Of a stretch of 64,000 bases of DNA, positions 19,291-28,786 are shown one piece after another. A program made the position numbers and the translations under genes. Below the pieces are notes generated by a model, which was given only the letters and a program-made list of their open reading frames with translations, ran no database searches and was not told the DNA's origin. Position 1 is the stretch's first letter; each line of letters starts with the position of its first letter. Source of the stretch: Arenicellales bacterium (lineage in GTDB: Bacteria > Pseudomonadota > Gammaproteobacteria > Arenicellales > JAHEKD01). The stretch covers positions 462,609 to 526,608 of the forward strand of contig JANQSD010000001.1 in assembly GCA_028284225.1 (NCBI GenBank), in the 5' to 3' direction.

Positions 19291-19344
19291 TGGTATGAAG
19301 GGTGTACTTTTCGGGGTTAGCAAAACTTAAGAAAGTAGCAGCAA

Positions 19345-19376
19345 TAAAAAACGGGGCGGTTTACCGCCCCTTTTTA
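19345..19376. terminator. bidirectional intrinsic terminator
   Basis: GGGGCGGT-TT-ACCGCCCC hairpin (19353-19370) with an A6 run to the left and a T5 run to the right, so it can end transcription from both sides. It separates the TetR gene (+) and the second xsc (-). Confidence 0.9.
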
Positions 19377-19388
19377 TATTGAGCTAAA

Positions 19389-21158
19389 TTAAACGTAATC
19401 CTTATATTTATCAAGATAGCGTACAGGTTTTGACAGCGCATCACGACGGAAGGGGTCGCCCAGTTCACGAGTACACATGACTTCGATGACAGTCGTTTTG
19501 CCATCATTCATCTGTGCATCGATTGCTTTTTTCAGAGTCGCACCAACGTCATCAAGCTGATCGACTGTGATACCTTCAGCTCCCATTGAGCGAGCCATCT
19601 CTGCAAAGTTCTCATTGCCTTTTTGATTAAGCTCACCGGCAACAAAACGACGGCCATAAAAATCGACCTGGTTTTTCTTTTCTGCACCCCATTGGCGATT
19701 ATGAAACACAACTGCCGTAACCGGAATATCATGACGAACTGCAGTTAAAACCTCGACCATGCTCATTGCCCAGGCTCCATCACCAGCATAGGCCACACCT
19801 GGACGGTCCGGAGCAGCAGCTTTAGCCCCAATCATGGTCGGTAACGCATAACCACAATTACCAAAGCTCATGGGTGCAAAAAAACTACGCGGTCGCTCAA
19901 AACGAAGGTAACTGTGCGCAACTGAATTAATGTTACCAATATCAGTTGAAACCATAACGTCTTTGGGCATCGCATTCTCAAGTTCACACAACACCTGGCG
20001 CGGATGTAACCAATTTCCTTGTTCGTCGGCTTGCTCGGCAATCATATCGAGAGAATACTGGTCTTTTTCGTGCATCCATTCGTTCAGTTCAGCTTCCCAA
20101 GTGGCTTTTTCGTCTGCAATCTCGTTAGCACGCTGTTCTTTATTTGCATCACAAGCCAGCTCCCGATTCGCAAGGCGAGATGTTAATGATGTTGCTGCTG
20201 CTTTTGCATCACCACAAATACCAACTGAAATTTTTTTCACCAGACCCAGCATTTTATGATCAGCATCGATTTGAATGATTTTGGCATCTTTGGGCCAATA
20301 ATCCATGCCATGTTGAGGTAAGGTACCAAAGGGCCCTAATCGTGTTCCCAATGCCAGCACAACATCGGCCTTGCTTATTAATTTCATGCCTGCTTTTGAC
20401 CCCTGGTAACCTAACGAGCCACACCACAGCGGGTGACTGGCAGGGAACGAATCGTTATGCTGATATGAATTAACCACAGGTGCCCCGAGTCGCTCAGCCA
20501 GGGCAATACATTCTTGTACACCATCAGCCATAATTACTCCACCACCTGAAACAATAACGGGGAATTTAGCTTGTGCCAACAGATCAGCGGCTTCTGATAA
20601 ACTTTGTTCGCCGCCAGGCCCTCGATCCAGCCGCTGTGGCTGTGGAATTTCCACATCAACTTCACCATAAAAATAATCACGTGGAATATTCAATTGAGTA
20701 GGACCGATTTCGCTCATGGCTCGGTCAAAACATCGAGCAGTGTATTCCGCCATACGCTTAGGGTTGTTAACGTGACCTTGATATTTAACAAACTCCTGGA
20801 ACATCGGCAGCTGATTAGCTTCCTGGAAACCACCCATACCCATTGTCATGGTGCCGGTTTCAGGTGTAATCATGACTACAGGTGAATGAGCCCAATAAGC
20901 GGCAGCTATTGCTGTCACGCAATTTGAAATACCGGGGCCATTCTGACCAATCACTACCCCATGACGGCCACTTGCTCTTGAATAACCATCGGCCATATGC
21001 GCAGCGCCTTGCTCATGTACGACAGGAATTAATCGAATACCTGCAGGGGCAAATATATCCATCGCATCCATAAAAGCCGAGCCCATAATGCCGAAAATAT
21101 CAGTCACACCATTGGCAACTAGGGTTTCGACAAATGCTTCACTTGGAGTCATTTTCAT
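19389..21158 (-). CDS. xsc: sulfoacetaldehyde acetyltransferase (copy 2)
   Basis: Second ThDP-dependent Xsc, 589 aa, starting MKMTPSEAFVETLVANGVTDIFGIMGSAF and ending 'LGDPFRRDALSKPVRYLDKYKDYV', the canonical Xsc C-terminus. The ThDP/Mg stretch 'GVAYAGDGAWAMSMVE' lies near residues 443-458. The start at 21158 is chosen for its GAGGAT site; a TTG 15 bases further up is less likely. It is clearly related to the copy at 9833-11614 but not a recent duplicate: most positions outside motifs differ. The next gene upstream in the operon is alanine dehydrogenase, the arrangement of taurine degradation. Confidence 0.95.
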   Translation of the reverse strand: MKMTPSEAFVETLVANGVTDIFGIMGSAFMDAMDIFAPAGIRLIPVVHEQGAAHMADGYSRASGRHGVVIGQNGPGISNCVTAIAAAYWAHSPVVMITPETGTMTMGMGGFQEANQLPMFQEFVKYQGHVNNPKRMAEYTARCFDRAMSEIGPTQLNIPRDYFYGEVDVEIPQPQRLDRGPGGEQSLSEAADLLAQAKFPVIVSGGGVIMADGVQECIALAERLGAPVVNSYQHNDSFPASHPLWCGSLGYQGSKAGMKLISKADVVLALGTRLGPFGTLPQHGMDYWPKDAKIIQIDADHKMLGLVKKISVGICGDAKAAATSLTSRLANRELACDANKEQRANEIADEKATWEAELNEWMHEKDQYSLDMIAEQADEQGNWLHPRQVLCELENAMPKDVMVSTDIGNINSVAHSYLRFERPRSFFAPMSFGNCGYALPTMIGAKAAAPDRPGVAYAGDGAWAMSMVEVLTAVRHDIPVTAVVFHNRQWGAEKKNQVDFYGRRFVAGELNQKGNENFAEMARSMGAEGITVDQLDDVGATLKKAIDAQMNDGKTTVIEVMCTRELGDPFRRDALSKPVRYLDKYKDYV

Positions 21159-21185
21159 GTTTGTAATCCTCAAAAATTGATCTGA

Positions 21186-22304
21186 TTAGGCTGCAAGAGC
21201 GTCTTCAGCAGATTGATAGTCGTAGCCGAGTGTTTCTGCAACTTCTCGGTAGGTTATTTTTCCTTTGTGCACATTGAGTCCATTTCTTAAATGCGGATCG
21301 TTCCCAAGTGCCTGTTTATAACCCTTGTCGGCCAGAGCAAGGGCATGTGGCAAGGTGGCATTGTTAAGTGCATAGGTTGAAGTTCTGGGCACACCGCCGG
21401 GCATGTTTGCAACACAGTAATGAACAACATCATCGACGACGTAAGTAGGTTCAGCATGCGTGGTTGGACGTGCTGTTTCACAACAGCCGCCCTGGTCAAT
21501 CGCAACGTCTACAATCACTGATCCGGGCTTCATCTTTTTCACCATATCAGCAGTAACCAGTTTTGGTGCCGCAGCGCCTGGAATCAGCACTCCACCGATA
21601 ACCAAATCAGCTTCAAGTACATGCTTTTCAACAGCATCTTTGGTCGAATAAACAGTATTAGTATTGCGGCCAAAATGTTTCCAATGTGCTTCGAGTACAT
21701 CAACGTTTCTGTCAATAACCCAGACATCTGCGCCCATACCTACAGCAATATGGGTGGCATGCGTACCGACCATACCGGCGCCAAGAACAACCACTTTAGC
21801 TGGATCAACGCCCGGTACACCACCCAGTAACATGCCTAGGCCACCATGTGGGTGCTCTAAACAATAAGCTCCTGCTTGGATAGACATACGGCCAGCCACC
21901 TTGGACATAGGTGCTAACAGCGGCAAACCACCATGAGGTGAAGTAACTGTCTCATAAGCGATAGCGATACAGCCACTGTCAACCAGGCCTTTGGTTTGCT
22001 CAGGATCCGGTGCAAGGTGAAGATATGTGTAGAGGATTTGATCAGGTCTCAACATATCACATTCGACTGCTTGCGGTTCTTTTACTTTGACAATCATTTG
22101 TGCATTGTCAAAAATTTCTTTCGCTGTTGAGAGAATTTCTGCACCGGCAGCCTGGTACTCCCCATCATCCGCACCAATACCTTCGCCGGCATTGGCTTGC
22201 ACTATAACTTGATGACCGTGTGCAACCATTTCCCGGACACTGGTGGGCGTCAAGCCGACACGATACTCGTGGTTTTTAATTTCTTTAGGTACTCCTACCA
22301 ACAT
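21186..22304 (-). CDS. ald: alanine dehydrogenase
   Basis: NAD-dependent L-alanine dehydrogenase, 372 aa. It begins MLVGVPKEIKNHEYRVGLTP, has the NAD-binding 'VVVLGAGMVGTHATHIAVGMGADV' near residues 172-195 and 'DVAIDQGGCCETARPTTH' near 268-285. With taurine:pyruvate aminotransferase it would recycle the alanine formed during taurine deamination to pyruvate and ammonium. It is 27 bp upstream of xsc copy 2 on the same strand. No aminotransferase gene of that type is in this window. Confidence 0.93.
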   Translation of the reverse strand: MLVGVPKEIKNHEYRVGLTPTSVREMVAHGHQVIVQANAGEGIGADDGEYQAAGAEILSTAKEIFDNAQMIVKVKEPQAVECDMLRPDQILYTYLHLAPDPEQTKGLVDSGCIAIAYETVTSPHGGLPLLAPMSKVAGRMSIQAGAYCLEHPHGGLGMLLGGVPGVDPAKVVVLGAGMVGTHATHIAVGMGADVWVIDRNVDVLEAHWKHFGRNTNTVYSTKDAVEKHVLEADLVIGGVLIPGAAAPKLVTADMVKKMKPGSVIVDVAIDQGGCCETARPTTHAEPTYVVDDVVHYCVANMPGGVPRTSTYALNNATLPHALALADKGYKQALGNDPHLRNGLNVHKGKITYREVAETLGYDYQSAEDALAA

Positions 22305-22501
22305 TTTTACGCTCCTGAATTAAACGTACATCAAAGCAGTCCTTGACTGTGGGCTGCCAACAAACGCGGTAATTTTAATACAGATTAATTAGGCAGTGGT
22401 GAATTGCGACTGGGGCCAGCAGAATTTATAAATACACAGGCTAATCCGTTGTTGTCTGACTTTTTTATAAAATCAAGTCGAATTAGGCCTGCCAGAAATT
22501 C

Positions 22502-22680
22502 AGAGCCTGTCAGGCCCAATTATGATTTAACGAAGAATCTCAATGCAGCAATTGGCGCACGAGAGAAGTTATCTCATCTTAACAGTAACCCAAAGCCTGT
22601 CAGGCCTAATATATGATTAAACGAAGAATCTGAATACAGTAGTTTGTGTAAGAGAGAGTTGCCACATCTATTTCGGAAAG
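22502..22680. repeat. two ~90-bp direct repeats upstream of ald; gap 22305-22684
   Basis: The 380 bp between the MocR gene and ald hold no gene. Two tandem, diverged units begin with AGCCTGTCAGGCC at 22504 and 22594, exactly 90 bp apart, and share ATGATT-AACGAAGAATCT and a GAGAG...GTT...ATCT segment. A further AGGCCTGCCAG occurs at 22485. Each AGCCTGTCAGGCC contains the near-palindrome GCCTGTCAGGC. Their place in front of ald-xsc makes them candidate regulator sites, perhaps for the MocR protein, or simply intergenic repeats. Confidence 0.6.
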
Positions 22681-22684
22681 TAAG

Positions 22685-24151
22685 CTAATGTATATCCTTT
22701 ATTATTTCAGCCAGTTGTTTAATTCCAGGTTCAATTTTGCTTTGTGCGATGGATGAAAATCCGAGGCGAAAATAGTTGCAGATTTTAGGTTTTTGCATAA
22801 AAAATACGGAGCCGCTTTCGATTAATATGCCATGTTGTGCTGCTTTTCTTTGTAATTTTTCCGTATCTAGCCAGGATGGTCCCTTGACCCAAAAAGACGT
22901 ACCGCCTGAACTGTAATAATCAGCACATTTTCCTAAATGGTTTGCCAGGGCGGTATTCATGATTTCCCAGCGTGTCTTGAATTCATTGTGCATGCGGTGA
23001 ATCAGTGAGTCATAATGGCCGAGCTTGATAAACAGAGCAATTATTTGCTGATTATTTGCCGGCATATGCCGCATCATCAAGCGCCTCAGAGCCCGCGCCT
23101 CCTGGATGAATTCGCTGGGACCGACCAGGTACCCCAATCTCAACCCAGGTGCAAGCGTCTTGGATAGGCTACCCATGTATAAGACACGGTTATATTTATC
23201 CAGGCTTTTTAATGTTGGAAGCGGCTTAGCTGAAAAAAAGTTATTTTCTGTTTCGTAGTCATCTTCGATAATGGTAAAACCATATTCATTAGCATATTTA
23301 AGTAATTGACGACGTCGGCTCAGTGGCATTGTTGCCGTGGTAGGGAAATGGTGGCTGGGTGTAGAATAAATCAGATCACACTGACATAGCTTTGGTGTGA
23401 TCTTAATGCCGCCTTTGTTAACGGCAAGCGGCTCAAATTGAGGCTTAGCTAATCCCAGCACGTTGCGGGCATCGTAATAACCGGGTTCTTCCATTCCGAC
23501 AACAGTAGTTTGGTCAATTAGCAGTTGTGAAATGATATACAGTGCTTGTTGAGTACCGCTGGTGATTAATATTTCTCCGTCATTTGCCCAGATGCCGCGA
23601 CGCGGTAATAGTCGAGTTCTAATCTGGTGAGTCAGCTGTTGATCATCCCGATCAAAACGATCTCCGGCCCATTCATGAATAGCCGAAATAGCAACCGATT
23701 CGCGCACACACTCACGCCAGTCTGCAATAGGGAACAGGCTGGGATCAAATTGACCATAAATAAAAGGATAGGGCGACTCTCGCCAGTTCTTGGGCTTATA
23801 AATATGCGGAAGTTCAGAAGCGGTAATTTTAATGTTATCCAGCCACTGGACCTCTTCAGAGCTTGTGGTTTGCTTTCTTTTGGCTAGAGATGTATTGCTG
23901 ATTTCAGTATTAACGTAGTGACCGCTACGTTCCTTCGATAACAGAAAACCTTCATCAACAAGGGTCTGATACGCTATCACTACTGTATTTCGACCTACAC
24001 CTAATTGTTTGGCCAGTGTTCGGCAAGATGGTAGTGCACTATCACCTGGCAGATGACCATCCAGGATCGCTTGCACTAGCAATTCACGAATTTGACTTTG
24101 TAAACTGCCTTTTGCCTTGGGGTCCAGATGAAATAATGAATGTCGACTCAT
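22685..24151 (-). CDS. MocR-type GntR/aminotransferase regulator (TauR-like)
   Basis: 488-aa chimeric regulator. The N-terminal winged helix covers ~residues 12-80 ('LPSCRTLAKQLGVGRNTVVIAYQTLVDEGFL'). The rest is a fold-type I aminotransferase domain with the PLP lysine in 'MGSLSKTLAPGLRLGYLVGP'. TauR of taurine operons and GabR/PdxR belong to this class. The position upstream of ald-xsc on the same strand supports a TauR role, as inference; the family alone also covers GABA and vitamin B6 regulators. Confidence 0.85.
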   Translation of the reverse strand: MSRHSLFHLDPKAKGSLQSQIRELLVQAILDGHLPGDSALPSCRTLAKQLGVGRNTVVIAYQTLVDEGFLLSKERSGHYVNTEISNTSLAKRKQTTSSEEVQWLDNIKITASELPHIYKPKNWRESPYPFIYGQFDPSLFPIADWRECVRESVAISAIHEWAGDRFDRDDQQLTHQIRTRLLPRRGIWANDGEILITSGTQQALYIISQLLIDQTTVVGMEEPGYYDARNVLGLAKPQFEPLAVNKGGIKITPKLCQCDLIYSTPSHHFPTTATMPLSRRRQLLKYANEYGFTIIEDDYETENNFFSAKPLPTLKSLDKYNRVLYMGSLSKTLAPGLRLGYLVGPSEFIQEARALRRLMMRHMPANNQQIIALFIKLGHYDSLIHRMHNEFKTRWEIMNTALANHLGKCADYYSSGGTSFWVKGPSWLDTEKLQRKAAQHGILIESGSVFFMQKPKICNYFRLGFSSIAQSKIEPGIKQLAEIIKDIH

Positions 24152-24237
24152 GTGTCAAATAGATTGATACTGTTTAGCCATATACTTGAATGATAGAGCA
24201 TTTTTCATTGCTAATGTAGTAGAACCAGCCTTTCAAC

Positions 24238-25239
24238 TTAATCTTGAACTGATTCAGCGATCATGCAAATCATTTCAAACATGATTGACATAGCGACCAT
24301 AGCAGTTATTTTACTGGGTTGATCTTTGGTGGGCATCAGGCATACCACATCACCACCGATAATATTCAACCCCCTAACGCTGTGCAAAAGCTGTATTGCC
24401 TGATTAACAGTAAAACCGTTGCAGCCCGGTTCTAGGTTGGAAACAGCCGGTGCAATAGTGGGATCAAGGCAATCCAGGTCGAAGGTGATATAAACCGGGC
24501 GACCTTGAAGGCGTTCTTTAATAATACTGGTGCAGGCCTGTGTGCCGATTTCACTGTAACGCTTCATGGTAATAACTTCGTAACCTAAATCGTAGCTGGG
24601 CTCTAACCAGTCAAGGGTACGTGTGTTTCCTCGAATTCCGATCTGAACACTGTGCTCGGCATCTACATGGCCTTGCTCAACCAGATAATGTCCCCAGTGT
24701 GCCGCTGATTTCTTTGCCCCGAGAAAGTGCGGCATATTAGAAAAAACATCTGTGTGAGCATCCAGATGCAGTAAAACCGCTTTTTCTCCATTTGTCAGCC
24801 GTGAACTTTTGCCTCCCAGTGCCTGTACGATTCCGCCAGTAATAGAATGATCTCCGCCTATGGAAACTGGCCGAGCCCGGGCTTGATCTATCCGCATGAA
24901 ATAATCAGTAATATCCTGGATGGATTGTTCGTTATTATTACCTTGAGGTAATGGCACATCGCCAAGATCATTAATCCTGCAACTGTTCCAGGGATCAAGC
25001 TGAAAATCCAGATGCACACGCCGGCCAATAGCTGAAACATCTCTAACTGCTCTGGGCCCCAAATGCTGGTCTCTCTCCGTGGTGCCATTGCCGGTGCTGT
25101 GAGGGACACCGACCAAAGCAATATCGCAATCATGCGGGTCTGGATTATGCTCAGCCCTGAATAAAGTTGGAACACCCCACCAATATAGAGAGTTCATAAA
25201 TACACTCTCTATATTGTGCTTTTCATTTTCCTCGGTCAT
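24238..25239 (-). CDS. arginase/agmatinase-family ureohydrolase
   Basis: Binuclear manganese hydrolase of the ureohydrolase family, 333 aa from the ATG at 25239 (GAGG site; a TTG at 25257 is possible). Metal ligands are visible in GGDHS (128-132), DAHTD (160-164) and the D-x-D of 'ITFDLDCLDPTIAP' (~247-256). The segment after it, 'AVSNLEPGCNGFT', differs from the agmatinase form 'GTGTPEPGG'. Substrate could be agmatine, guanidino acids or formiminoglutamate-like compounds. It is divergent from the enolase-superfamily gene. Confidence 0.8.
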   Translation of the reverse strand: MTEENEKHNIESVFMNSLYWWGVPTLFRAEHNPDPHDCDIALVGVPHSTGNGTTERDQHLGPRAVRDVSAIGRRVHLDFQLDPWNSCRINDLGDVPLPQGNNNEQSIQDITDYFMRIDQARARPVSIGGDHSITGGIVQALGGKSSRLTNGEKAVLLHLDAHTDVFSNMPHFLGAKKSAAHWGHYLVEQGHVDAEHSVQIGIRGNTRTLDWLEPSYDLGYEVITMKRYSEIGTQACTSIIKERLQGRPVYITFDLDCLDPTIAPAVSNLEPGCNGFTVNQAIQLLHSVRGLNIIGGDVVCLMPTKDQPSKITAMVAMSIMFEMICMIAESVQD

Positions 25240-25334
25240 TTGATATGCCTCAATCAAGTTCTGGTGTTTTTAAATATAGTAATTAATGCGGGTTTGCGCT
25301 ATAAGTCTGTAATCTATTTCGCACAACTTTGTTA

Positions 25335-26441
25335 ATGAAAATCCAAAAACTAGAAACTTTTTGCACCCCGGATGTTGGTCTGGTTCGCTTAACTACAGAT
25401 GATGGGTGTCAAGGTTGGGGTCAAGTATCAACTTATCATTCAGATATTTCTGCTTTGGTATTTCACCGCCAGGTCGCAATACATGCATTAGGTGAAGATG
25501 TTTCTGATTTGTCTACGTTAGGTAACTTATTGGATCGAATTTATGCCAAGGAACACAAATTTCCTGGTTCTTATATGTGCAGGGCATTAGGTGGTCTGGA
25601 TACAGCGATTTGGGATTTGCATGGCAAAATGCAACAACAAACCGTTTGTGAACTGTTGGGCGGGACTCCTAGGCCCTTACGTGTGTACGCGTCAAGTATG
25701 AAACGCGATATTACACCTGAGGACGAAGCTGATCGATTTATGAAGCTGCAAGATATACACGGCTATAATGCATTTAAATTCAGGGTTGGCGCTGAATGCG
25801 GTTGGGATCAGGATGAATGGCCCGGACGAACCGAGGAAATTATCCCTGCGATTCGAAAAGCGCTGGGAGATAAGGTGGATTTATTAGTCGATGCTAACAG
25901 TTGCTATTCACCACAGCGTGCCATCGAAGTGGGTAAGATACTTGAAGACAATGGTATTAATCACTTCGAAGAACCATGTCCATACTGGCAGCTTGATTGG
26001 ACCAAGCAGGTTACTGATACACTAGACCTGGATGTTACAGGTGGTGAGCAGGATAATAATCTTAGCTTGTGGCAGCACATGATTAATAGTCATGTTATGG
26101 ATGTAGCGCAACCTGATATTTGTTATATGGGCGGTATTGAACGCACTTTAAGAGTAGCGAAAATGGCACAGCATGCAGGAATGGTTTGTACGCCGCATGC
26201 GGCAAATCTGTCATTGGTTACAATATTCACCTTACATTTGGTGGGAGCATTGGAAAATGCCGGTCCATATGTTGAGTTTTCGATTGAACAGGATGATTAT
26301 TATCCATGGCAGTATGATGTCTATTCTGACTTGCCGATTGCGGTTGATGGAAAGGTTGCAATACCGACAAACCCGGGTTGGGGCATAGAGATTAATCCGA
26401 ATTGGTTGGAAAAAGCCAGTTATCAATTAAGTGAACTTTAG
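25335..26441 (+). CDS. enolase-superfamily enzyme, mandelate-racemase subgroup
   Basis: 368-aa member of the MR/MLE family, probably an acid-sugar dehydratase or racemase. Likely metal ligands are D187 ('LLVDANS'), E213 ('FEEPCP') and E238 ('TGGEQ'); K148-F-R150 forms the second-strand base motif and H288 ('CTPHAAN') with D261 would be the His-Asp dyad that defines the mandelate-racemase subgroup. The start is the ATG at 25335. Substrate is not predictable from these residues. It precedes the ABC importer genes, so its substrate may be what that importer brings in. Confidence 0.82.
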   Translation: MKIQKLETFCTPDVGLVRLTTDDGCQGWGQVSTYHSDISALVFHRQVAIHALGEDVSDLSTLGNLLDRIYAKEHKFPGSYMCRALGGLDTAIWDLHGKMQQQTVCELLGGTPRPLRVYASSMKRDITPEDEADRFMKLQDIHGYNAFKFRVGAECGWDQDEWPGRTEEIIPAIRKALGDKVDLLVDANSCYSPQRAIEVGKILEDNGINHFEEPCPYWQLDWTKQVTDTLDLDVTGGEQDNNLSLWQHMINSHVMDVAQPDICYMGGIERTLRVAKMAQHAGMVCTPHAANLSLVTIFTLHLVGALENAGPYVEFSIEQDDYYPWQYDVYSDLPIAVDGKVAIPTNPGWGIEINPNWLEKASYQLSEL

Positions 26442-26655
26442 CTAAAGCCTTGAAGATCAAAATGCTTTTATTGATGATCATGTTATAAGCGTAACTTATT
26501 AAATTAAAAAATTTTAACTCTAATTCCCTAGTTGCACGATTGATCTCATCTACTGTAATATTATCCGGCGATTTTTAAAGGGATGTAATTTTACTGTCAT
26601 ATTTTTAATATATAGTCCGAATTCGCTCAATTGAATTAACAAAAGAGGAGTACAT

Positions 26656-28704
26656 ATGTTAATTAAACATGCATGCAAATTGCTAGTTGCGGCTAGTTTT
26701 TTGCTTTTCCAAACACTTGCCTTTGCTGATTGTCCGCCTGCTACTGTTGCAGGTAATGCCGACTTGGCTGGCAAGTATCCACAACAATTTGAACTATCCG
26801 AATTTCAGGAACTTGCCGGTTGCGAGTTAACCTTTAAGGAAAATCCGGATATTGCTGAATTGAATTCAAAAATTCGCGGCAACCCGGAATTGCCGCCCCT
26901 GGCGGAACGTTTGCCGGAAGAACCATTAGTGATAGCACCTTATGATTCGATTGGCACCTATGGCGGTACATTAGATGTACTTTCAAATGCAACAGAGGCC
27001 GGAACCTCTGATTTCCTTTCAGTTCGTCACGTTAATCTGGTTCGTTATTCTGACGACTTGCAAACAATCGTTCCAAACGTTGCTAAAGATTGGGAATGGA
27101 ACGATGACTACACTCAGTTAACCTTTTATTTGCGCAAAGGTCACAAGTGGTCTGATGGGGCGCCGTTTACTGCAGAAGATGTGAAATTCTGGTATGACAA
27201 TCTGGCGTTAGATTCAAAAGTTATTGAGAAGCCCAAAGATTATGTATTAGTTGCGGGAGAAAGAATGACTGTTGATGTGGTTGATCCACAAACTGTTGTG
27301 TTCAACCTTCCTTCGCCTAAACCTGGCTTGTTGGCGCATTTTGCAACATCTTTTGCCCAGGGTTTTCAACCCAAGCATTTCCTGGGTCAATATCATCCTG
27401 ACATTAACCCTGATGCTGACAAACTTGCTCAGGAAGCGGGATTTGAAACAGGTCTGGAAGTTGTTGCAGCATATTTCGGTAATTCAGACTGGACTGATAC
27501 ACCAACGCCTATGCTAAATAGTCCAGATAAAGTTGCGAATTTGCCTGCTGATACTATGCCGACGCTTGAGAGTCATATTTACACCAAAGATACTACTGAC
27601 GGTAGGCACTTAGTTGCAAATCCATATTTTCATATTGTTGATACGGCAGGTAATCAGCTGCCTTATATCAGTGAACAGGATGAAGTCTATATTAATGACG
27701 ATGAAGTCAGAATTTTGAAGTTGGTCAATGGTGAAGTCGATTACAAATCTCAATCTCTACAACTGTCGAATGGTCCAATTCTCCTGGAAAATCAAGAGAA
27801 AAGTGACTATACGATTCAACTAAAACCTACTATTGCTATTGATGCTTTCTCATTTAATGTAACATCGGCAGATGAAGAAAAACGAAAAGTGTTTGGTGAT
27901 TTGCGGTTTAGACAGGCTATGTCTGTAGCGATGAACCGTGATGAAGTTAATGAAGTAGCTTACTTAGGCCTAGGTAAACCGCTGCAATATATTGGATTTT
28001 CTCCTGCGCCATCTTTTGTTGATCCTAAGTGGGAACAGCACTATGCACAATATGATCCCGAGTTAGCGAAGAGTCTGTTAGATGAACTAGGTATGGTAGA
28101 TACTGATGGCGATGGATTTCGTGAGTTACCCAGTGGAGAGAAGATAGTGCTGAATCTGCAATTTGCTGTTCAGGGGGCTAATGCAAAAGAAGTTGAAATA
28201 GTGGGACAAAATTGGTCAGATGTTGGTGTGCAAACAACTGTAAAAGAAGTAACACCAGATGAATATCGATCAGCGCAATCATCTAATCAATTGGATGTTG
28301 GTATCTGGTATAAAGGCCAACCGTTAGCAATTGTCCTGGGTAATAATGAACTTTGGGTTCCACCTTTTAATAATTATTTTGACCATCGCACAGGCATGCT
28401 CTGGGCTGAATGGGTGGACTCTAATGGTGAGAGTGGTGTGGAACCACCGGATTATGTGAAACAACTTATTGATGATATTAATATTTTCCAATCAACTCCA
28501 GTCGGGACAGAAGAGTCAAATGAAATTGGTGCTAGGATGGTAGAAAATATGGTTAGTAATTTATTGTTTTTTGGAACAGTTTTAGCTCCGGCTCCCATTT
28601 ATCATCGTAATGCATTGAAGAACTTTACCGAGTTCAAAACTTCATCTTATGAATATTATCGAACATATCCGTATCGAGCTTTTCAGTGGTATTTGGATGA
28701 GTAA
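26656..28704 (+). CDS. long SBP_bac_5-type ABC substrate-binding protein
   Basis: Periplasmic receptor of the oligopeptide/nickel class with a clear signal peptide ('LLVAASFLLFQTLAFA/DCPP', cleavage near residue 24) and strong ribosome site AGAGGAG. At 682 aa it is ~130-150 residues longer than DppA/OppA. 'YDSIGTYGGTLDVLSNA', 'WEWNDDYTQLTFYLRKGHKWSDGAPFTAEDVKFWYDN' and 'FRQAMSVAMNRDEVNEVAY' mark the family. Long versions are known in importers for sugars, opines and other non-peptides. The 'DTDGDGFRELPSGEKI' stretch is a typical variable loop. First gene of a five-gene ABC operon. Confidence 0.88.
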   Translation: MLIKHACKLLVAASFLLFQTLAFADCPPATVAGNADLAGKYPQQFELSEFQELAGCELTFKENPDIAELNSKIRGNPELPPLAERLPEEPLVIAPYDSIGTYGGTLDVLSNATEAGTSDFLSVRHVNLVRYSDDLQTIVPNVAKDWEWNDDYTQLTFYLRKGHKWSDGAPFTAEDVKFWYDNLALDSKVIEKPKDYVLVAGERMTVDVVDPQTVVFNLPSPKPGLLAHFATSFAQGFQPKHFLGQYHPDINPDADKLAQEAGFETGLEVVAAYFGNSDWTDTPTPMLNSPDKVANLPADTMPTLESHIYTKDTTDGRHLVANPYFHIVDTAGNQLPYISEQDEVYINDDEVRILKLVNGEVDYKSQSLQLSNGPILLENQEKSDYTIQLKPTIAIDAFSFNVTSADEEKRKVFGDLRFRQAMSVAMNRDEVNEVAYLGLGKPLQYIGFSPAPSFVDPKWEQHYAQYDPELAKSLLDELGMVDTDGDGFRELPSGEKIVLNLQFAVQGANAKEVEIVGQNWSDVGVQTTVKEVTPDEYRSAQSSNQLDVGIWYKGQPLAIVLGNNELWVPPFNNYFDHRTGMLWAEWVDSNGESGVEPPDYVKQLIDDINIFQSTPVGTEESNEIGARMVENMVSNLLFFGTVLAPAPIYHRNALKNFTEFKTSSYEYYRTYPYRAFQWYLDE

Positions 28705-28786
28705 TTAATAATCAATATTATGCTGGGCCGTATGGCCCAGCAACTGTATACAGGGGAATAAACAATAAGTTTCACATAGAAAGGGC

